In this document: positions 18,067 through 25,630 of the stretch, one piece after another
Layout: the number at the start of each line of letters is the position of its first letter
How positions within the stretch are numbered: the stretch's first letter is position 1
NCBI RefSeq assembly: GCF_003173775.1
Contig: NZ_CP029552.1
Span: forward strand, 1,468,001 to 1,532,000
DNA length: 64,000 nt
Direction: 5' to 3'
Source of the DNA: Methylobacterium sp. 17Sr1-1
GTDB lineage: Bacteria > Pseudomonadota > Alphaproteobacteria > Rhizobiales > Beijerinckiaceae
Notes under the pieces: generated by a model
Told to the model about the DNA's origin: nothing
The model's database searches: none
Seen by the model: only the letters and a program-made list of their open reading frames with translations
Program-made: the position numbers and the translations under genes

Positions 18067-19362
18067 CTACAGCACCGCTGATACACTCGGTACCTCGCTC
18101 AACCGCGTCGTGAACCGCGGCGAGCGCATCTCGAACTTCGTCGACCAGGTGCGCTTTTCGACGAGCCCCGCCCGCGCCGGCACCACGGCACCTCGCCCGA
18201 ACCGGCTGTTGCAGGCATCCATCGCCGCCATCAGCTTGCCGGACTTCTCCCGGTCGAGCGCATCGAACAGCGGGCGTGGCGCCTCGTCGAGCGGCACGAG
18301 GTCAGTCGTCACCAGCCCCGCCTTGCTGTAGCGCCAGGGCGTCGGGCTCTGCTCGCGCTAGGTCATCGCCACACCGCGGATCGCCGCGTCGATCAGGTGG
18401 CGGGTGTCGTTCGTCGCCTCTGGGAGATGCACCACCTTCGAGACCGAGCGCATCGGGTCGCCGCGGTCGTGCTCGCTGGTGTGGTAGAAAACCGTGACGG
18501 CGGAGACCGCGAGCCCATCGCGCCGCAGCTTCTCTCCGAGCCGCGTGGCGTGCGCCGCCACCGCCTGCTCCAGCACCGTTCGATCGGTGATCCGGGATGA
18601 GAACGAGCGGGTGACGGCGCAGCCCTTGCGCCGAGCCGGCACGATCTCGAGCGGCAGGCAGGCGCGGCCGCGCAGTTCGTGGATGATGCGCTCGCCCACC
18701 ACCGTCAGCGACTGTCGCGCCGGCCGGGGATCGAGGTCGCGCAGATCCGCCACCGTGTCGACGCCCATGGCCTCCAGGCGGGCGAGCGAGGCCCGCCCGA
18801 TGCCCCAGACCTCGCCGACCGAAATCCCAACCATCCAGGCCGCGCGCTCCGCCTCGTCGGACAGGTCGCACACGCCTCCGAGCTCAGGCACGGTCTTGGC
18901 GATGTGGTTGGCGAGCTTGGCGAGGGTCTTCGTCGGCCCGATCCCGACGCAGGTGGGCAGGCCGGTCCACTGGCGTACCGTTGAGCGAAGGTCGCGCGCG
19001 AGCGCCACGCGGTCGCGCTCGCGCACGTCGGACAGGTCGAGGAAGCTCTCGTCGATGGAGTAGATCTCCACGTCCGGCGCGAACTGCCGATAGACCGTGT
19101 TCGCCCGGGCGCTCATGTCCCCGTAGAGGGCATAGTTCGAGGAGAACACCCGCACGTTCTTCTGGCGGCACAGGTTGCGGATTTTAAAGAATGGCTCGCC
19201 CATGCGGATCCCGAGCGCCTTGGCCTCGGCGGTGCGGGCGATGGCGCAGCCGTCGTTGTTCGAGAGCACGATCACCGGCACGCCGGTAAGCTTCGGGTCG
19301 AACACGCGCTCGCAGGAGCAGTAGAAGGAGTTGCCGTCGATCAGCGCGATCGCCCGGCTCAT
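18067..19362 (-). pseudogene. umuC: Y-family DNA polymerase UmuC interrupted by an in-frame stop
   Basis: From the ATG at 19362 the frame encodes a UmuC-type polymerase: [31 protein letters not shown], the catalytic YSIDESFLD, and [17 protein letters not shown]. It stops at a TAG at 18358-18360. The same frame then continues with RYSKAGLVTTDLVPLDEA to FGRGAVVPARAG and KRTWSTKFEMRSPRF, the normal C-terminal little-finger end, and stops at 18067. The sequence ATG-ACC-TAG-CGC-GAG suggests a TGG-to-TAG change. The truncated product lacks the end of the little-finger domain and the beta-clamp region. The operon is cut upstream by an IS, so expression is doubly impaired. Confidence 0.85.
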
Positions 19363-19380
19363 CGAACGAGGCTCGCACGG

Positions 19381-19390
19381 GCCTTCACAT
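19381..19390. repeat. Target-site duplication of the IS, left copy
   Basis: The ten bases GCCTTCACAT abut the left inverted repeat of the IS and are repeated exactly at 20807-20816. Confidence 0.92.
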
Positions 19391-20770
19391 CTACGGCCTT
19401 GACGGAAGTGAGTCTCTCGCGAGGAGGGCACCGGCGAGCATGGCCGAGAAGCGCTCCCATCCGCGCGCGACGACCTTGGGACCGGGTGGCGAGTTGGGAG
19501 CGTTCCAGCCGCCGTGGCGGGCCACGATCCACTCTAACCAGCTCAGGTTGCCGACGGGGTGAGGGTTGCGCAGGCGGTCCGTGCTGCCCTCGCAGGCCCG
19601 CCCCAGTTCCGCGACCACTGGCAGAGCCGCCTTATCCAGAACGTCCTGCATCGGTCGTCGGCTGCCGTCGCGGGCATCGACCAACTGCAGGATCCGCACG
19701 GCGGCTCCCAGCGCCAAGGCACTCAGCCGGAACAGCTTGTCTGGCACCCGCACCTGTGTCTCGTCCAGGCCGAGCCCGTCGCGCTTGAGAGCGCGGAACA
19801 CCTCCTCGATCCGCCACCTCAACCGGTACAGCCGCACCATGTCCTGCGCGGCGGCGGCATCCGGCACCGCCCGCGTCGTCAGAAGCCGCCAGCACAAGGG
19901 CGTCACGCCCACAGGCGGCTCGAGTTCCTGCACGCAGACGCCATGCAGCCTCAGGCTGGCCGGCTCGCGGGCGCCTGGGCCGGAGGGACGGACCACCTCG
20001 ACCGGTCCGGCCTGCAGCCTCACCTTGGCGATGCGGGCCGGCACCCCAGGGCGAGCCGGCACCTCCACGGTGCCGGTTGTCGCGACGGGCCATGACGCCT
20101 TGTCCTGAAGGCTGCCCCCTTCAACCAGTGGCCGGTCATGGCGTGCCCGCACCAGAAGATCGCTGCCCGCGGGCCGACGGGCGAAGTGGCTGTAGATGTC
20201 GCCCTCCTGGTCGGCGACCACGATCAAGCTCCGGGCCGTGTCGGCCAAAGCCGTCGCGGCAGCGGCCGCTCCGGTGATCCAGCGCTGGCTCTCCTTGTCC
20301 TCGACTGGCCGCCGGTGACGTGGCGCCGTCTGGCGGGCGGCGCGGGTCCAGAGCTGGGCGTCGACCAAGCCCAGCACCGCCTCGTCCTCGGCATCGACGG
20401 CGATGACCGGGTGCAGGAAGAAGCCGGGATTGCGGCCGTTGCCGGCCGGCCCCAGGCCATGGCGGCCAGCAGCAGCTGGGGTGAAGTTGATCTCGCTCGT
20501 GTCCTGGACGGCCACGATCGGACGCCCGGCGCAGGCCTGGGCCGTGCGGGCTGCAAAAGCCTGCAGGATGCCCTGCCAGTCAGCGCAGGGCGAGGAAAGG
20601 TAGCGATGGGCGGCCGCCGTACCGGCTTCGCTGCCGCCCACCGTGCTCAGCACCACGCTGCCGGTGGTGACGATCCGCTCAAACAGCCACGCCCCCCGGG
20701 CCTCGGTGCGTACGTCGCCCGATCCAAAGCCTCGCATCGGTTGTCCTCGCTGAACCGCAAAGACGCCCAA
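19391..20770 (-). CDS. IS4-family transposase
   Basis: A predicted 459-residue DDE transposase. Visible features are [11 protein letters not shown] (first catalytic Asp region), [17 protein letters not shown] (second Asp), and [20 protein letters not shown], the Y-(2)-R-(3)-E-(6)-K signature of the IS4 family. The start is TTG at 20770; an internal ATG lies 11 codons later. The TAG stop is the first three bases of the left inverted repeat, a compact arrangement. The GC-rich composition resembles the host more than the AT-rich island genes. Confidence 0.92.
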   Translation of the reverse strand: MGVFAVQRGQPMRGFGSGDVRTEARGAWLFERIVTTGSVVLSTVGGSEAGTAAAHRYLSSPCADWQGILQAFAARTAQACAGRPIVAVQDTSEINFTPAAAGRHGLGPAGNGRNPGFFLHPVIAVDAEDEAVLGLVDAQLWTRAARQTAPRHRRPVEDKESQRWITGAAAAATALADTARSLIVVADQEGDIYSHFARRPAGSDLLVRARHDRPLVEGGSLQDKASWPVATTGTVEVPARPGVPARIAKVRLQAGPVEVVRPSGPGAREPASLRLHGVCVQELEPPVGVTPLCWRLLTTRAVPDAAAAQDMVRLYRLRWRIEEVFRALKRDGLGLDETQVRVPDKLFRLSALALGAAVRILQLVDARDGSRRPMQDVLDKAALPVVAELGRACEGSTDRLRNPHPVGNLSWLEWIVARHGGWNAPNSPPGPKVVARGWERFSAMLAGALLARDSLPSRP

Positions 20771-20806
20771 CTCACAGACGCCGAACCATTTCCGTCAAGG
20801 CCGTAG
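19391..20806 (-). mobile_element. IS4-family insertion sequence, 1,416 bp
   Basis: Perfect 17-bp terminal inverted repeats (CTACGGCCTTGACGGAA at 19391-19407 and its complement at 20790-20806) flank one transposase gene. A 10-bp direct duplication lies outside each end. Both ends and the transposase are intact, so the copy looks recent and potentially active. It is inserted in the last codons of umuD, just ahead of umuC. Confidence 0.93.
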
Positions 20807-20816
20807 GCCTTCACAT
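20807..20816. repeat. Target-site duplication of the IS, right copy
   Basis: An exact copy of the ten bases at 19381-19390, directly outside the right inverted repeat and still inside the umuD reading frame. Confidence 0.92.
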
Positions 20817-21249
20817 GGTGCCAGCGAACTGAGAACAGCAGCACGCCCCAGAGCAGACCTTCCTCCAGGTCATCCAGGGCGAATTCCTCGTCCATCTCCG
20901 GGTTGTCGAACGTGAGCGACAGCCGGTTGCCGGTCATGATCAGGCGCTTCAGGCTCATCTCGCCGTTGACCACCGCGACCACCACCGCGCCGGAGGCAGG
21001 CGACAGCGAGCGGTCGACCACGGCCAGATCCTCGTCGTGGATGCCGGCGCCCTTCATGCACCAGCCGCGCACACGCCAGATGAACGTGGCGAGTGGGTTC
21101 GGCACCAGCCAGCGCGGGAGCTCCAAGGCCCCCTCGATGAAGTCCTCGGCAGGACTCGGGAACCCGGCGCAGAACGTCGGGAGCATGAACGGGATCCGCA
21201 CGAGCCCGCCCGCATCCGCCGCCTCCGCACCGACCCGATAGAGACTCAC
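20807..21249 (-). pseudogene. umuD: UmuD-like SOS protein, 3' end cut by the IS
   Basis: From a GTG at 21249 (GGAGG six bases ahead) the frame encodes a UmuD/S24-type protein with the self-cleavage region TFCAGFPSP and the second-site motif MSLKRL (catalytic Lys). The usual GxSM nucleophile motif reads RGWCMKGAGI: the Ser is replaced by Cys. The IS joins after VKA. Removing the IS and one duplicated 10-mer restores a frame of 154 residues that ends in VKARASLVR, with its stop overlapping the umuC ATG (ATGA). The present protein instead runs on into IS sequence and ends at 20647. The loss of only about seven native residues may leave it folded. Confidence 0.8.
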
Positions 21250-21266
21250 GCGCGCCCTCCGCGCTA

Positions 21267-21281
21267 GAACGGAAAGAGAAC
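21267..21281 (-). promoter_or_regulatory. LexA (SOS) box
   Basis: GAAC-GGAAAGA-GAAC, read on the minus strand as GTTC-N7-GTTC, is an exact match to the alphaproteobacterial LexA operator. It lies 18 bases ahead of the umuD start and in the gap shared with the divergent small gene at 21359, so DNA damage may control both. Confidence 0.8.
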
Positions 21282-21358
21282 AAACAGGCCGGAGGTTCCC
21301 GGTCAAGGCCCCGCTTCGGGCCTGTGCGGAGCGGGGACGGCGGGATCAGGAGATCGTG

Positions 21359-21613
21359 ATGGGGATGCGGACCACCTTCGTGGTGCAGACGTTCGAGATC
21401 CACCGGAAGCGGCTGCGACCGGGCAACCGGGACGTGGCGCCGACGGAGAGCGGAGCGCTGAAGCGTGCCGAGGCGATCGCCGGCCGGATGCCGGGCGCTG
21501 CGGCCCTGCGGATCGTCGCGGACGACGAGACGGGCGAACTCGAAAGCGCGACGATCCTGGGGCAGTTCGGCGAGGTGCCGGAGGACTTTGCGGAGCAGGT
21601 CAGCGGCGCATGA
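21359..21613 (+). CDS. Conserved-looking small hypothetical protein
   Basis: An 84-residue protein with AGGAG seven bases ahead of the ATG (GTG at 21356 is an alternative). Visible segments are FVVQTFEIHRKRLRPGNRD, SGALKRAEAIAGRMPGAAAL and FGEVPEDFAEQVSGA. The sequence has the balanced composition of a real protein. It is divergent from umuD and shares its LexA-box region. No domain is assigned. It may be an accessory SOS-cassette gene, but that is inference from position only. Confidence 0.6.
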   Translation: MGMRTTFVVQTFEIHRKRLRPGNRDVAPTESGALKRAEAIAGRMPGAAALRIVADDETGELESATILGQFGEVPEDFAEQVSGA

Positions 21614-21811
21614 GGTGCCGAACATCCTTTGCACATACAGCGCCGCAGGCTCTCGGATTTGTGACGGTCCCTGCCCGAGTGGTTCGGATCAGGACCATTC
21701 GCTCTCCGGCGAGGCTTGTAGAGGGGGAGCGAGGCCAGCGCGCGACTGTCATTCTCTTGTAGTTGACCAACCTAGGGAGCGGAGCGACCGAGGCCGCTCC
21801 GCCGATCGCGG

Positions 21812-22099
21812 TCAGCGATTGTTGTTACCGTTGTAGTTCCCGTTGAGCGCACCCCAGTTATAGTTGCCGTTGCCGTTACCGTTGAAGTACCCCAAGTTAT
21901 TGTTGCCGTTGAAGTTGCCGTTGAAAGCGCCGGTGTTGAAATTGCCGTTGTAGTTGCCGTTTCCAACACCGGTATTGCCGTTGCCGTTCCCATTGCCACT
22001 CCCGATACTGCCGAAGCCACCGATCCCCGTGGCGTAGCTGGCCGAGGGAAGACCAACGAGCGCGAGCATGGTCACGGCCGAAAGCAGGATCTTTTTCAT
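21812..22099 (-). CDS. Small secreted Asn/Gly-repeat protein
   Basis: A 95-residue protein with a textbook start: GGAGG six bases ahead of the ATG at 22099. Residues 1-23 form a Sec signal peptide (MKKILLSAVTMLALVGLPS, cleavage after ASYA). The mature part is almost only Gly and Asn with regular Phe/Tyr, in irregular units like GNYNGNFNTG and FNGNFNGNNN. Such N-x-N-G patterns suggest a stacked beta-solenoid or amyloid-like fold, but no named family is recognised. It lies inside the island with its own transcription unit. Ice-binding, adhesive or matrix roles are all possible and untested. Confidence 0.7.
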   Translation of the reverse strand: MKKILLSAVTMLALVGLPSASYATGIGGFGSIGSGNGNGNGNTGVGNGNYNGNFNTGAFNGNFNGNNNLGYFNGNGNGNYNWGALNGNYNGNNNR

Positions 22100-22716
22100 C
22101 GGATGCCTCCTTGAGTGAGCAACCATTACGCGTGGCGTTGCTCGGCTCTGGGGGGATGCGCACCGAAGCAGCGCCGTTTCAAGCATTCGCCCAAAAAACC
22201 CCTTAGATGAAGCCTGATATACGTCTTAATCTTTTGCGATTATGGTGGTGACCGTACTCGTCTCTGCCGGTAGTGGCCGGCGCCAGTCGAGTGCAGACCT
22301 TCGCATAGCCAAGCTGATTGGGTCTTGACCCTAAGGGATGTGCCGTCGCCCCTCGTCATCAGTCGGAATGTGTCGTGACCGGCTGGACAAACACAAAAAA
22401 CCCGCCAGCACTGGGCTGGCAGGTTGTGAGGCGATCCGAAAGGGCAAACATATCGGATGCCGCTGGGTACGCCATGGCTCGCTTTCGGTCAACTTAGGCG
22501 CCAGGTCTAGGCCCGGCTGGAGATAAATTGCTGAGGCTTAGTTCACCAGATGGATCCGGCTCCTTGTTTCCTCGCAATGCTTAGAAACCAATCGGATACA
22601 ACTCCTACCACGCTCGCGAGCGGCACACGTGGTGTCCGGCATGGGCAGACCTTGACCCGAGCGACCCGCTCGACGAGGGGCTGATCCAGGGAGCCTATGA
22701 CCGAGCGCGAGCGTGG
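22100..22716. other. Long intergenic region with one terminator
   Basis: About 617 bp between the Asn/Gly-repeat gene and the zinc-ribbon-like gene. It should contain the promoter of the former near 22110-22200 and includes the hairpin at 22395-22425. From 22588 the frame of the next gene is already open and looks coding (WCPAWADLDPSDPLDEGLIQ) although no usual start codon is present, so that gene may have lost its 5' end. Confidence 0.5.
22395..22425 (-). terminator. Rho-independent terminator-like hairpin
   Basis: On the minus strand an AACCTGCCAGC stem pairs with GCTGGCGGGTT around a short loop and is followed by a run of T. No confident minus-strand gene lies just upstream, so it may be a leftover of deleted phage sequence or may terminate an unrecognised transcript. 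Confidence 0.6.
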
Positions 22717-23091
22717 ATGGAGATGAACGGCGGGGACGAGGGGGTGAGGCGCAGCCGCAACCCCCGCCGAGCCTACGACGAGGACGGCCGCGAGATCGCC
22801 CCGCCAACCGTCGGGAGCGCCCGCGCCCAGGGCGAGACCACGATCGCGGCCCACTGCCACGACTGCGGGCATCACGCGATCGTCGCGACGGATCGCTTCT
22901 CGGCCGACCTGCCGATCCCCGACATCGCGCTCCGGCTGCGCTGCTCGGCCTGCCAGAGCAAGCGCATCGGCGTGATGATGGACATGGCCGCGCACTACGC
23001 GCGCCTCACCACTGAGACCGGGTGGAAGATGGACCCGCGGCCGTGGCTGAATGTGAGGAGTTTAAAAACAGACGAGCCTGGTAACCATTAG
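22717..23091 (+). CDS. Zinc-ribbon-like hypothetical protein
   Basis: A 124-residue frame with two Cys pairs spaced as in a zinc ribbon (HCHDCGHHAI and LRCSACQSKRIG). Between them is ADLPIPDIALR. No catalytic domain is seen. The ATG at 22717 has only a weak ribosome-binding site, and good coding sequence extends upstream of it (DEGLIQGAYDRARAW) to about 22588 without ATG, GTG or TTG. The natural gene may therefore be longer and 5'-truncated. It is likely a phage or island gene of unknown role. Confidence 0.55.
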   Translation: MEMNGGDEGVRRSRNPRRAYDEDGREIAPPTVGSARAQGETTIAAHCHDCGHHAIVATDRFSADLPIPDIALRLRCSACQSKRIGVMMDMAAHYARLTTETGWKMDPRPWLNVRSLKTDEPGNH

Positions 23092-23119
23092 GCTGCCGGG
23101 CTCTTCGCAGGAGTGAAAG

Positions 23120-23254
23120 TCAGATCAGGTAGGTGGTGCCGTGCGGTCCGAACACTTTTGGACAGTTTGAGGCCTCCACCAAAGCGCGAGCTGCTCTTAG
23201 ATCAATCTTCAGCGCGACGGCTACCTCAGCCACGGTTTTCCACGAAGGTTTCAT
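23120..23254 (-). CDS. Very small HTH-like protein
   Basis: A 44-residue frame (MKPSWKTVAEVAVALKID, then RAARALVEASNCPKVFG) with GGGGGG eight bases ahead of the ATG. The TVAEVA...ALVEA pattern resembles a short helix-turn-helix as in phage regulators or excisionases. It is AT-richer than the host. It is too short for firm assignment. Confidence 0.35.
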   Translation of the reverse strand: MKPSWKTVAEVAVALKIDLRAARALVEASNCPKVFGPHGTTYLI

Positions 23255-23372
23255 CGGCTATCCCCCCAAAATTTGTTTAATTCATTTGACGTACATGCGT
23301 CGCGTTTTGCTTCATTAGCAGTATGCAATTTCGGGCCCGTGGCACTTAAATTTGTTTAGTTTGGTCAATACG

Positions 23373-23405
23373 AAAAAGCCCCGCTCGGCGGCTGCCGGCG
23401 GGGCT
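23373..23405 (-). terminator. Rho-independent terminator of the lysis/tail operon
   Basis: On the minus strand AGCCCCGC pairs with GCGGGGCT, followed by TTTTT. It lies about 70 bases after the stop of the last leftward gene (23476) and probably ends the transcript that runs from the tail gene through the endolysin to here. Confidence 0.8.
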
Positions 23406-23475
23406 GAAGGTGAGGTCTCGGGGGTCCGATGAAGTCGCCGGTCAACGGGCCGGCGGTGGGGCCGGTTCCGGTGCA

Positions 23476-23841
23476 CTACTCGTGGCGGTCGACGGTCCGG
23501 TTATGGATGACCTGCTCCCGGTCGATGCTGCGCAGCAGATCGGTCTGGGCCTTCGCCTCTTCCCGCGTGACCCGCACGCATTCCGCGATCCGGGCCAGGT
23601 GCTCGACCTGCTGCCGGCCGATCTCGCGCAGATCCCGCAGGATGGTCAGCACCTCGGCCGGTCCTTGCAGATGCACCATGGCGTCACCCACCGTACCAGG
23701 CGCCGGGGGTGGCACCTCGTGCTTCTCCTTGTTCGCCCTCAGTACCATGGCGACGCACGTTGCAGCCACGGCGCCACCGACGAAGACCTGCAGCGCCGGC
23801 ATCGACGACAGCAGGGGGAGCAGTGCGATCAGGTGCTCCAT
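23476..23841 (-). CDS. Small phage membrane protein
   Basis: A 121-residue protein with one N-terminal hydrophobic segment (MPALQVFVGGAVAATCVAMV) followed by a charged helical region (LREIGRQQVEHLARIAECV) likely to form a coiled coil. This shape, and its place downstream of an endolysin, resemble Rz/spanin-like or holin-accessory proteins, but no family is assigned. It begins one base after the stop of the preceding gene, so it is co-transcribed with the lysis genes. Confidence 0.6.
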   Translation of the reverse strand: MEHLIALLPLLSSMPALQVFVGGAVAATCVAMVLRANKEKHEVPPPAPGTVGDAMVHLQGPAEVLTILRDLREIGRQQVEHLARIAECVRVTREEAKAQTDLLRSIDREQVIHNRTVDRHE

Positions 23842-23842
23842 G

Positions 23843-24349
23843 CTACTTCACGCGCTCCAGCGCAGCGAGGGCCCTGCCGAGCCGTGACCGGCGATCGACC
23901 GCGTCGAGGCGCGCCACGTAGCAGGAGATGGCCTCGAACAGGGTCAGGGTGCCGAAGACCGGGATGACGAAGGACGGCGCCTCGGCGGTGAAGGCGTCGA
24001 CCACCAGGGCAAGGGTCAGCTGCGCCATCACCAGGGCGCCGAGCCCGGAGCACACCGCCCGGATGTTGGCGCCGTTCGGCCGTGTCACCCCGTTGTTGAT
24101 GTGGCCGTTCAGCCAGAGGGCGGTGACGCGCAGCACGCCCACCGCCCCGAAGAAGAAGGCCATGTTGCCCTCGCTGAATCCGTGCTCTGCGAGAGGCTTC
24201 AGCGAGGCTCGCTCCATGGTGTCGCCCGGCATCGCGAGCGTCACGGCGATCAGCAGCATCATGACCGCCATAGCCCACTCGAACAGGCGGTTGAAGCTGT
24301 AGGCGCCCGCCGGGTGGGCGGGCGTGCTCGGGCCGGCCGGGAACAGCAT
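23843..24349 (-). CDS. Holin-like multi-spanning membrane protein
   Basis: A 168-residue protein with about four hydrophobic segments (AMAVMMLLIAVTLAMPG, MAFFFGAVGVLRVTALWL, GALVMAQLTLALVV, FVIPVFGTLTLFEAISCYVA). Size, topology and position beside a GH108 endolysin suggest a phage holin or anti-holin. The family cannot be named from sequence alone. It is separated from neighbours by 1 and 12 bp in a tight leftward operon. Confidence 0.6.
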   Translation of the reverse strand: MLFPAGPSTPAHPAGAYSFNRLFEWAMAVMMLLIAVTLAMPGDTMERASLKPLAEHGFSEGNMAFFFGAVGVLRVTALWLNGHINNGVTRPNGANIRAVCSGLGALVMAQLTLALVVDAFTAEAPSFVIPVFGTLTLFEAISCYVARLDAVDRRSRLGRALAALERVK

Positions 24350-24361
24350 GGCGGCGGGCCC

Positions 24362-24913
24362 CTAACGCGACGCCGACCGCGGCGCGCCGGATGCCTCGAA
24401 GGAGGCCAGCGCCGGGCCGAGCACGCTCCGCTCGTCTGCCTCCTCATCGAGATCCAGCTTGCGGAGGATCAGCTTGGCGACGCCTTCCGCACCGCCGGCC
24501 TGCTCCCAGACAATCCGCGGCACCGCCTCGGCGCCTCGGCCGAGGCCGGCGGCGACGACGCGCGAGCCGAGTTCGACGTTCAGCTGCTTGCCCTTCACGG
24601 CCCCTTTCACCGCGCTCAGGCCGTGCTCGGCGAGCGCCGTCGCCAGCTGCTCGAGGCGCGTCTGGGTGAGCACGAGCCCGGCCCAGACGTAGCGCTTCCG
24701 GATCGCCTGCGCCGCCCATGCTGCGAGCGGCGGCAGGATGATCAGGAACACGTTAAAGCCCGCCTGGGCGAGATCGCCGAGCCACTGGCCCCAGGGGAGC
24801 GGCAGGGCGGTGTCGCTGGCGATGGCCTCGGTGGCGAAGGCCGCGAGCGGCAGAACGAGGAAGACGGCGAGGCAGGCGAGCGCCAGCGCCGCGAGCAGGA
24901 GCTTGCGGATCAT
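24362..24913 (-). CDS. Phage membrane protein, lysis cluster
   Basis: A 183-residue protein. Residues 1-28 are a hydrophobic leader (KLLLAALALACLAVFLVLPL) that could be a signal anchor. A second hydrophobic segment follows at about 48-68 (FNVFLIILPPLAAWAAQAI), then a long soluble tail. AGGAGG sits seven bases ahead of the ATG. It is in the lysis operon between the endolysin and the holin-like gene. A holin-like role or a membrane-bound structural accessory are both possible. Confidence 0.6.
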   Translation of the reverse strand: MIRKLLLAALALACLAVFLVLPLAAFATEAIASDTALPLPWGQWLGDLAQAGFNVFLIILPPLAAWAAQAIRKRYVWAGLVLTQTRLEQLATALAEHGLSAVKGAVKGKQLNVELGSRVVAAGLGRGAEAVPRIVWEQAGGAEGVAKLILRKLDLDEEADERSVLGPALASFEASGAPRSASR

Positions 24914-24991
24914 AGGAGGTGACCTTGTGAGGGGAGTTGCCCCGTAAGGAGGGGAGTTCCGCGCGGCGCGCCCGGCCGGCTCGGGTGGTCT

Positions 24992-25564
24992 TCAGGCAGC
25001 CAGCAGCTTGCCGCAGGCTGGGCACTTCGCCGGCGCCGCGGGTGCGGGCTCGGCCGCCATGGCGAGTGCCGCCTTGCGCACCTCCTCGACGCGCCGCGAC
25101 CAGCCCTTGCCGAACCGCGCCCAGATCGACAGCTGCCGCAGGAACGCCAGCCGCCCGTCGCATAGGGCGTCGATCAGGTCGGCCGGCTTGTGCTTCGCCA
25201 CAGCCGCCAGGGTGATCGGCCCAAGCGCGCCGTCGTCGGCGATTCCGAGCGCCCGCTGCAGCCCGATCACCGCCCGCTTGTTCCCGCTGTTCACGGCGAA
25301 GTCGAACAGCGCGTAGGCCAGGCCGGGCGGGAGTTCGTCGGCCCGGACCGCGTCCCAGTAGTTCCGACGGTAGATCGGCGCCACGGTCGCGACCGTCAGC
25401 GCCCGCACCTCCGCCTTGGTCGCCGGCCGGCCGAGCCACAAGCTCAGCGTGCCGATGGTGACGCCGAGGTTGGTGGCGCCGCCCGGGTTGGCTGGGTCGT
25501 CCACGTAGCCGTCCTCGTGCTTCCGGATGAGCGGAAGCGCCCGCTCGAATGTGCTCGCGGTCAT
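24992..25564 (-). CDS. Phage endolysin, GH108 family with PG-binding domain
   Basis: A 190-residue peptidoglycan hydrolase. The N-terminal GH108 domain carries the catalytic Glu in RKHEDGYVDDPANPGGATN followed by GVTIGTL. A peptidoglycan-binding-3 domain follows (DFAVNSGNKRAVIGLQRAL, DGALGPITLAAV). The C-terminus has a short KCPACGK motif, only half of a zinc ribbon. No signal peptide is present, so it should need a holin. The ATG at 25564 has GGAG six bases ahead. It is the clearest phage gene of the island and would degrade cell-wall glycan at lysis. Confidence 0.92.
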   Translation of the reverse strand: MTASTFERALPLIRKHEDGYVDDPANPGGATNLGVTIGTLSLWLGRPATKAEVRALTVATVAPIYRRNYWDAVRADELPPGLAYALFDFAVNSGNKRAVIGLQRALGIADDGALGPITLAAVAKHKPADLIDALCDGRLAFLRQLSIWARFGKGWSRRVEEVRKAALAMAAEPAPAAPAKCPACGKLLAA

Positions 25565-25630
25565 CAGGATCTCCGGATTGTCAGGGGTGGTGCGGCGCCG
25601 CGTGGCGTCATCGCGCAAGATCGGCGACGA

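Noticed and set aside
20647..20806. C-terminal extension of UmuD into the IS
   Set aside because: This sequence belongs to the IS and reads in frame only by chance; the native end is recovered on the far side of the IS.
21812..22040. Simple-sequence GTT/CCG repeat
   Set aside because: The repeats are the codons of a small gene with a signal peptide and ribosome-binding site, so it is treated as protein coding.
22543..22995. Leftward frame opposite the zinc-ribbon-like gene
   Set aside because: Composition is that of an antisense shadow and it has no start signal; the rightward frame has paired CxxC motifs.
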